Shown piece by piece: positions 52,031 to 56,926 of a stretch of 56,926 bases of DNA. Made by a program: the position numbers and the translations under genes. The DNA is from an uncultured Clostridia bacterium (lineage in GTDB: Bacteria > Bacillota > Clostridia > TANB77 > CAG-508): assembly GCA_944386655.1 (NCBI GenBank), contig CALXBX010000036.1, forward strand, positions 1 to 56,926. Reading direction: 5' to 3'. The first letter of the stretch is position 1. Each line of letters opens with the position of its first letter. The notes beneath the pieces were generated by a model. It saw only the letters and a program-made list of their open reading frames with translations. It was not told where the DNA came from and did no database searches.

Positions 52031-53107
52031 ATGGACAGAAAAGTAAAGGTAGTACAATATGGTACTGGAAAAATGTCAGTTTATACCATGCGTTATGTGT
52101 ATGAAAAAGGAGGAGAAATTGTAGGAGCAGTAGATGTAAATCCAGATGTAGTAGGGAAGGATATCTCGAGCATAATGGGAGGAGATCCTAAAGGAGTTAC
52201 TATTACAGCTGCAGATCAAGCAGAAGAAATGCTAAAACAAGTGAAACCAGATATTGTGGTAGTAACTACTATGAGTTTAATAAAAGATGTAGAAGATGCT
52301 CTAATGCTTTGTGCTAAACTTGGTATTAACGCTATTACTACTTGCGAAGAAGCTTTCTTCCCAGCAAACTCTAATCCTGCTATTACACAAAAATTAGATG
52401 AACTTGCAAAACAAAATGGATGTACGATTACAGGAAGTGGCTATCAAGATATTTATTGGGGAGAATTAATTTCTGCGATTGCAGGTTCTACGCATAAAAT
52501 TACTAAAATTAAAGGAAGTTCTAGCTATAATGTAGAGGATTATGGAATTGCGCTTGCCAATGCTCATGGTGCAGGATTAACCTTAGAGGAATTTGATAAA
52601 CAAGTGGCTTCTGTAGATAAAATTAGTGATGCAGAAAGACAAGCTATTATTGATAAAGGAGAATATTTACCATCTTATATGTGGAATGTAAATGGTTGGT
52701 TATGTTCAAAACTTGGACTAACAGTAGAATCTCAAACACAAAAAACAGTTCCACAAACTTATAAAGAAGATATTTACTCTAGTACATTAGGCATGACTGT
52801 AAAAGCAGGAGATGCTACTGGTATGAGTGCAGTGGTTACTACAACTACAAAAGAGGGAATTACTATTGAAAGTGAATGTATAGGAAAAGTATATTCAAAA
52901 GAAGATTATGATAAAAATGAATGGACAATAGAAGGAGAGCCAAATACTACTATAGTGGTAGCTAGACCATCTACAGTAGAATTAACTTGTGCGACGATAG
53001 TAAATCGTATTCCAGATGTAATAAATGGGGTATCAGGATATGTATCTACAGATAAATTAGACGAGTTAAAATATAGAACGAAACCATTAAATGAATATGT
53101 GAAATAA
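52031..53107 (+). CDS. 2,4-diaminopentanoate dehydrogenase-like oxidoreductase
   Basis: 358 aa from ATG 52031 after AAAAGGAGTGTG. Rossmann N-terminus VVQYGTGKMSVYTMRYV followed by IVGAVDVNPDVVGKDI; DIVVVTTMS; ITTCEEAFFPA; GSGYQDIYWGELIS. This pattern fits the dihydrodipicolinate reductase-related family that contains 2,4-diaminopentanoate dehydrogenase of oxidative ornithine degradation. No ornithine aminomutase or thiolase genes are adjacent, so the substrate is uncertain. The gene is monocistronic with a terminator. Confidence 0.75.
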   Translation: MDRKVKVVQYGTGKMSVYTMRYVYEKGGEIVGAVDVNPDVVGKDISSIMGGDPKGVTITAADQAEEMLKQVKPDIVVVTTMSLIKDVEDALMLCAKLGINAITTCEEAFFPANSNPAITQKLDELAKQNGCTITGSGYQDIYWGELISAIAGSTHKITKIKGSSSYNVEDYGIALANAHGAGLTLEEFDKQVASVDKISDAERQAIIDKGEYLPSYMWNVNGWLCSKLGLTVESQTQKTVPQTYKEDIYSSTLGMTVKAGDATGMSAVVTTTTKEGITIESECIGKVYSKEDYDKNEWTIEGEPNTTIVVARPSTVELTCATIVNRIPDVINGVSGYVSTDKLDELKYRTKPLNEYVK

Positions 53108-53128
53108 CCTTGCCTTATATAGAAAAAG

Positions 53129-53170
53129 AAAAAACCAGCAACTCTTTAATGAAAGAAAAGCTGGTTTTTT
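53129..53170 (+). terminator. Terminator after the dehydrogenase gene
   Basis: Stem AAAAAACCAGC / GCTGGTTTTTT. Confidence 0.88.
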
Positions 53171-53214
53171 CTTATGCTTTCACGAAAGTAAAAGCAGTTA
53201 CCGTACAAACTGCC

Positions 53215-53394
53215 TTAAGAAAAGCAGTAAGGGGTAGAAAGCAGGGAATAAAGCGCCGATAAAATAGGAATGCCATTATCGTAAAGCATACCATCCCAAT
53301 ACATACGCTCTTCTGGTGTGGCCAAATGGATGCAGTAATGAAGTCCCATTCGACCTACAAAATTCCGAGCTTCCCAAAAACGATGTTGAAACAT
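53215..53394 (-). CDS. Small hypothetical protein with unusual codon use
   Basis: 59 aa: MFQHRFWEARNFVGRMGLHY, then CIHLATPEERMYWDGMLYD and a hydrophobic Tyr/Leu-rich end. Aromatic-rich, soluble-looking, no family recognised. AAAGGAGG lies eight bases before ATG 53394. Codons CGT, CGG, CGA, GCC, CTG and GGC set it apart from neighbouring genes. It contains one of only two in-frame CGG codons outside the frameshift sites (53367-53365). Confidence 0.55.
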   Translation of the reverse strand: MFQHRFWEARNFVGRMGLHYCIHLATPEERMYWDGMLYDNGIPILSALYSLLSTPYCFS

Positions 53395-53400
53395 AGGCAT

Positions 53401-53670
53401 TTACCTCCTTTTTAGAATAACTTAATTATATATAATTTCCTAAAAAATGGCAATAAAAAAGTTTTGACAAATAATGACAAAAAAACAAATAAATACACAA
53501 AAATAGAAATAAAATTTGACAAAAAAAGGAAAATAAAGGAACAAATAGAAGAAAAAAGTAGAAAATATTCTTAGGAAACATCTATCATAAAGAGTAAAAC
53601 GAGGATATTTATTTCAGTTAGAAACAATAACAGCAAAGCATCTAGTAAGAAAGGATTCCTACAAAATCAA
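53401..53670. other. AT-rich intergenic stretch
   Basis: No open frame of note. It holds two TTTGACAAA-like boxes (53462, 53516) similar to those ahead of dnaG, but no clear -10 partners. The trmB promoter lies at its right end. Confidence 0.5.
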
Positions 53671-53699
53671 TTGAAAAAGAGAAAAAATTATGTTATGAT
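53671..53699 (+). promoter_or_regulatory. Promoter of trmB
   Basis: TTGAAA (53671-53676), 17-nt spacer, TATGAT (53694-53699). Confidence 0.7.
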
Positions 53700-53726
53700 A
53701 AACAAAAAATAAGGAGGAAGTAAGGC

Positions 53727-54395
53727 ATGAGAATACGTTTTAAACCATGGGCAAGAGGAGAGTTAGAGGCAAGTCCATTTTATGTAGATAATCCACAAGA
53801 GGATAAAAACAAGTGGAAAAGTAGGTATAAAAATGCAGACCAACCATTTTATTTAGAATTAGGTTGTGGAAAAGGTGGTTTTATTTCACAAATGGCATTA
53901 CTTCATCCAGAAATAAATTTTTTAGCCATTGATATGGTGGATGCCATGTTAGGTCTTGCCAAGAGAAAAATAGAAGAGGCATATAGGCAAGCAAAAAAAG
54001 AAATAGATAATGTCCTATTAACACGTTATGATATTGAGAGAATTGATGGAATATTAGGAGAAAAAGATAGAGTAGAAAGAATTTATATCAATTTTTGTAA
54101 TCCATGGCCACGAGGAAAACATCATAAAAAAAGATTAACACATCCCAAGCAATTAGAGAAATATAGAGAATTTTTAGTAGAAGAGGGAGAAATTTATTTT
54201 AAAACAGATGATACCAATTTGTTTCAAAATAGTGTATCCTATTTTCAACAGGCAGGCTTTGTTATTTTAAAACAAACAGAAAACCTAGCAGAAGAAAAAG
54301 ATTTTTGGGAAAATATACAAACAGAACATGAAAAAATGTTTATGGAGCAAGGAATAGCTATTAAAGCTGTGATAGCAAAAAAATGCAAAAAATAA
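53727..54395 (+). CDS. trmB: tRNA (guanine-N7-)-methyltransferase
   Basis: SAM-dependent methylation of G46 in tRNA. Rossmann SAM site LELGCGKGGFISQMA near residue 45, LAIDMVDAM, and the tRNA-binding signature IYINFCNPWPRGKHHKKRL (most homologues have FSDPWPK). The C-terminus FWENIQTEHEKMFMEQG is typical. 222 aa. SD AAGGAGGAAG. Confidence 0.95.
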   Translation: MRIRFKPWARGELEASPFYVDNPQEDKNKWKSRYKNADQPFYLELGCGKGGFISQMALLHPEINFLAIDMVDAMLGLAKRKIEEAYRQAKKEIDNVLLTRYDIERIDGILGEKDRVERIYINFCNPWPRGKHHKKRLTHPKQLEKYREFLVEEGEIYFKTDDTNLFQNSVSYFQQAGFVILKQTENLAEEKDFWENIQTEHEKMFMEQGIAIKAVIAKKCKK

Positions 54396-54456
54396 AATAG
54401 GTAAAAAACAAGGATAAAAACAAATATAAGTGTAAAAAAGAAGGATAAAAATTTTA

Positions 54457-54520
54457 AAAAAAGTTCCTCTTAAAAAGCATAGGTAGTTTCTTTTCTAGAG
54501 GCTTAAAGAGGAACTTCTTT
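54457..54520. terminator. Bidirectional terminator between trmB and amylase genes
   Basis: Stem AAGTTCCTCTT (54461-54471) / AAGAGGAACTT (54506-54516), inner AAAAGC / GCTTAA, with A and T tails. Confidence 0.8.
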
Positions 54521-54549
54521 AACGTTTTAAAAATTTTTTAGAATACCTT

Positions 54550-56016
54550 TTATTTCGTATAAATATTATTTTCTTTTACCCAAACGGAAACACTACCACC
54601 ATTTGTATAAAAAATTCCGTTTCCTTCTTGGTCTATGTAGACGGGTTCTTTTACGTTGCCTGTAAAGTCGTATAGCACATGGTTAGCAAGACGTTTTCCT
54701 ACGTTCATCAATTTAGAGCCACCAGGACCATCGGATAAGATAACAGCCATGCCAGAATCTGGATGATCATAATCACCTTCGCGTACCCAACCAATAATAT
54801 TAGGATCATCAAAATAATCTGTTTGAGCTCCATAAGCAAAATATTTTCTAGCAAGAACTAGTTTTTCTAATATTTTTTTCATAGAAGAAATATTTTTTTC
54901 CGGAATACCATAATAATCTCCGTAGAATAAACAAGGTGTGCCAGCTTCACGTAGAAGAATAATAGCATAAGCTAATGGTTTAAACCAAGGTTGTACCCAC
55001 GATTCTAATGCTTGACCTGGCTCTGTATCATGATTATCCACAAAAGTAATGGCTTTTTCTGAATTGGATTTTACTAAAGTTCCATCTAAAATGGTTCGCA
55101 TATCATAATGACCACCACTATTAGAAGCATTAAAAAAGTTGTAATGAAGCGGAACATCAAATAATGAAATTGCATTTTTGGTTTCTTTTAAAAATTGTTT
55201 TAAAGATTCTAAGTTAGCACTCCAATATTCTCCCACAGAGAAAAGTTTTTTTCCAGTATCCTCACGAAGCGTATCTAAAAATTCTTTAAAGAAAGAGGAA
55301 CGAATATGTTTTACAGCATCTAAACGAAAACCGTCTACATGAGTTTGGTCTAAATACCATTTCGCCCAAGTAAGAAGTTCGTTCACCACATCTACATTAT
55401 TTAAGTCCACATCTGCACCCATTAAATAATCGAAGTTCCCATTTTCTTTGTCTACTTGCTCATCCCAGTGCTTTCCATAAAAAAGATAGATAGACTTCTT
55501 CTGCGTTAGTTCGTCCCAGTCTACACCATGAAAATGTGTCCAATTCCATTTAAAGGAGGAATACACATTATTTCTACCTGGAAAATTGTACTTTGTCCAT
55601 GCACGGATTGTTCTAGGTTCACTAATACCTTGCGTACGATTTAAAGGATCATCTTCAATGGCAATCACATCTTCTAAATCATCAGCACCTAATCGATGAT
55701 TTAAAACAATATCACCAAGAACCTCAATTCCATTGCCCTGCAGAGCCTTAATAGCTTTTATATATTCTTCTTTTGTTCCATATTTTGTACGAATATCACC
55801 TTTTTGAGGAAATTCTCCTAAATCGTATAAGTCGTAAACACCATAACCAGCATCATGAATGCCAGCGCTTCCTTTATAGGCAGGTGGCAACCAAACAGTA
55901 CTAATACCAATAGAAGATAGATAAGAAGAATCAGATACTACTTTATTCCACAGATTATCTTCTGGCTTTAGATACCATTCAAAATATTGCATCATGGTTG
56001 GATTTATTTTTTTCAA
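54550..56016 (-). CDS. Cytoplasmic alpha-amylase (GH13, AmyS-like)
   Basis: 488 aa, no signal peptide, so it acts on intracellular alpha-glucans or imported maltodextrins. GH13 landmarks: MMQYFEWYLKPEDNLW at the start, GDIVLNHRLGAD (region I), GFRLDAVKHIR (region II, nucleophile Asp), LFSVGEYWS (region III, acid Glu), TFVDNHDTEPG (region IV). All catalytic residues are present. ATG 56016 follows GAAGGTGAT. No other glycogen genes are adjacent. Confidence 0.95.
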   Translation of the reverse strand: MKKINPTMMQYFEWYLKPEDNLWNKVVSDSSYLSSIGISTVWLPPAYKGSAGIHDAGYGVYDLYDLGEFPQKGDIRTKYGTKEEYIKAIKALQGNGIEVLGDIVLNHRLGADDLEDVIAIEDDPLNRTQGISEPRTIRAWTKYNFPGRNNVYSSFKWNWTHFHGVDWDELTQKKSIYLFYGKHWDEQVDKENGNFDYLMGADVDLNNVDVVNELLTWAKWYLDQTHVDGFRLDAVKHIRSSFFKEFLDTLREDTGKKLFSVGEYWSANLESLKQFLKETKNAISLFDVPLHYNFFNASNSGGHYDMRTILDGTLVKSNSEKAITFVDNHDTEPGQALESWVQPWFKPLAYAIILLREAGTPCLFYGDYYGIPEKNISSMKKILEKLVLARKYFAYGAQTDYFDDPNIIGWVREGDYDHPDSGMAVILSDGPGGSKLMNVGKRLANHVLYDFTGNVKEPVYIDQEGNGIFYTNGGSVSVWVKENNIYTK

Positions 56017-56096
56017 AAAATCACCTTCATTTCAAATTTTATCCAAAGCTATTATATACTATTTGAGTTGAAATAGCAATTAGAAAAACAATATTA

Positions 56097-56167
56097 TCCG
56101 TTACAGCGGACAACAGGAATAAAAAGTAAATTTTCCCCTATATCCGTTTTGGCGGACATAGGGAAAA
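56097..56167. other. Pair of TCCG/CGGA hairpins between amylase and Rpn genes
   Basis: A small stem TCCG / CGGA (56097-56110) and a strong one TTTTCCCCTATATCCG / CGGACATAGGGAAAA (56131-56167) share ATCCGTT and CGGACA. The second could terminate the Rpn-family gene on the minus strand. Confidence 0.55.
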
Positions 56168-56186
56168 TAAATAGAATTAAAGAATA

Positions 56187-56926
56187 CTAAAGGCTATCAA
56201 TGGTTTCTTTGCTTAAGCCAGTTATTTTTACAATAAGAGAAATATCCATGTTTTCCTCTTTCATTTTTTTAGCGATAGTAAGTTTTTCATTTTCTTTGCC
56301 TTCTTTTTTTCCATCTTTTTTGCCATCTTCCACTCCTTTTACGTATCCGGTATATTCAGCCTCTTTTTCGTCTAAAATAGCTTTTTCTCTTAATTCTGCT
56401 ATTCTCTGCATTCTCGCATCTTCACTAATTCCTTCTAGTTTTGTTCTTGCTTCTTTCATATTTACATTTTCCTTCATATATATTTCCACCTCTTCACTTT
56501 CAGGATTTTCTAAAAATTTTAGCCATTTTAGTAGTTTGCTATTTTCTTTTGTTTCCTGCATTTTCTTTATTTTAGGTAATTCTATTATATGTAACTCTAA
56601 ATCATCTGTCAACACGTGTTTTTTTCCATTTTCCTCGATTATCTTCCATTTGCTATGCATTCTTAAGTCTTCTAAGCCTTTTACTTCAAAATCCGTAATT
56701 AATATAGATATGGTTCTTTTTAAAGATTGATATTCTTCACTCTCTTTTATCGTTTTTGCATATCTCCTAGACCAATAATACAACAGTCTTTCTTTTATGT
56801 GGTTTGCTTCTCCTACTTGCATTTCTATATGGCAATATTCTTTTTCATTTATTTTTGCTAGTACATCTACTACTCCCATTTTTCCTTTTAAATATTCTCT
56901 TCTTAGTACTATATTTTCATCTAAAT
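56187..56926 (-). CDS. Rpn/PD-(D/E)XK family putative transposase-nuclease, 5' end outside the window
   Basis: Partial: the frame stays open to the window edge (LDENIVLRREYLKGKMGVVD precedes the first internal Met), so the start is missing. Nuclease motif VVDVLAKINEKEYCHIEMQVG (Asp, then E-x-Q), followed by a helical region and a C-terminal segment with MQRIAELREKAILDEKEAE and a Lys/Glu/Gly-rich linker. The family (recombination-promoting nuclease, PDDEXK transposase-like) is multicopy in gut bacteria. The ending TIAKKMKEENMDISLIVKITGLSKE is a typical HTH-like tail. Confidence 0.8.
   Translation of the reverse strand, partial: LDENIVLRREYLKGKMGVVDVLAKINEKEYCHIEMQVGEANHIKERLLYYWSRRYAKTIKESEEYQSLKRTISILITDFEVKGLEDLRMHSKWKIIEENGKKHVLTDDLELHIIELPKIKKMQETKENSKLLKWLKFLENPESEEVEIYMKENVNMKEARTKLEGISEDARMQRIAELREKAILDEKEAEYTGYVKGVEDGKKDGKKEGKENEKLTIAKKMKEENMDISLIVKITGLSKETIDSL

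Overview
This window looks like a chromosomal segment of a low-GC, Gram-positive, endospore-forming member of the Clostridia (Bacillota), most likely an uncultivated gut lineage. The basis is the AT-rich codon use, strong AGGAGG-type ribosome binding sites with some GTG and TTG starts, dnaG-rpoD synteny, a YlbJ sporulation protein with sporulation-sigma-like promoters, a CIRCE element, a MurT/GatD-type pair, LPXTG/sortase genes and several pilin-like surface proteins starting with the same GITLI-type helix. No rRNA, CRISPR array, transposase or phage module was seen. One tRNA gene (elongator tRNA-Met) is present.

Layout. 0-9.2 kb: mtaB, a short alaS, hinT, two tandem sortases, a CarD regulator, then the dnaG-rpoD operon. 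9.3-11 kb: a small XRE regulator divergent from a pilin-like protein with an FGE/C-type-lectin-like C-terminus, then tRNA-Met. 11-14.8 kb: small membrane and hypothetical genes, ylbJ, and hsp20 under CIRCE control. 14.9-21 kb: mfd, a TrmH-family methyltransferase, asnS. 21-25.6 kb: an accessory block of two more pilin-like proteins (one FGE-like, one BspA-repeat) around an AAA/PD-(D/E)XK protein. 25.8-35.5 kb: aspS, mnmA, murT and a gatD homologue, amidohydrolase, cysteine desulfurase. 35.5-43.3 kb: split TauE/SafE transporter, murI, then a surface module (LPXTG protein, sortase, Cys/His-repeat pilin-like protein, polysaccharide deacetylase) and ssb. 43.4-56.9 kb: an ABC transporter, scpB, proS, DUF4364 regulator, DnaJ protein, a diaminopentanoate-dehydrogenase-like enzyme, trmB, a cytoplasmic alpha-amylase and an Rpn-type nuclease cut by the window edge.

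Most striking observation. Three conserved housekeeping genes (mtaB, mfd, cysteine desulfurase) are each interrupted by one extra C, in each case directly before a conserved Gly codon, so that the in-frame codon reads CGG. Skipping the C (a +1 shift, reading GGN) restores a full-length, family-typical protein every time. By eye I found only two other in-frame CGG codons in the window, both in small genes with unusual codon use. This pattern is hard to explain as random pseudogenisation or random assembly error and suggests programmed +1 frameshifting at CGG, perhaps a codon that is unassigned or slowly decoded in this lineage.

Other points of note: a GatD homologue that has lost its catalytic Cys and His; a likely diversity-generating-retroelement-type variable region at the end of one pilin-like protein; a family of seven short palindromes whose arms covary while the core stays fixed, six of them at gene 3' ends and all six in the same orientation relative to the upstream gene; alaS and aspS of types unusual for Clostridia.
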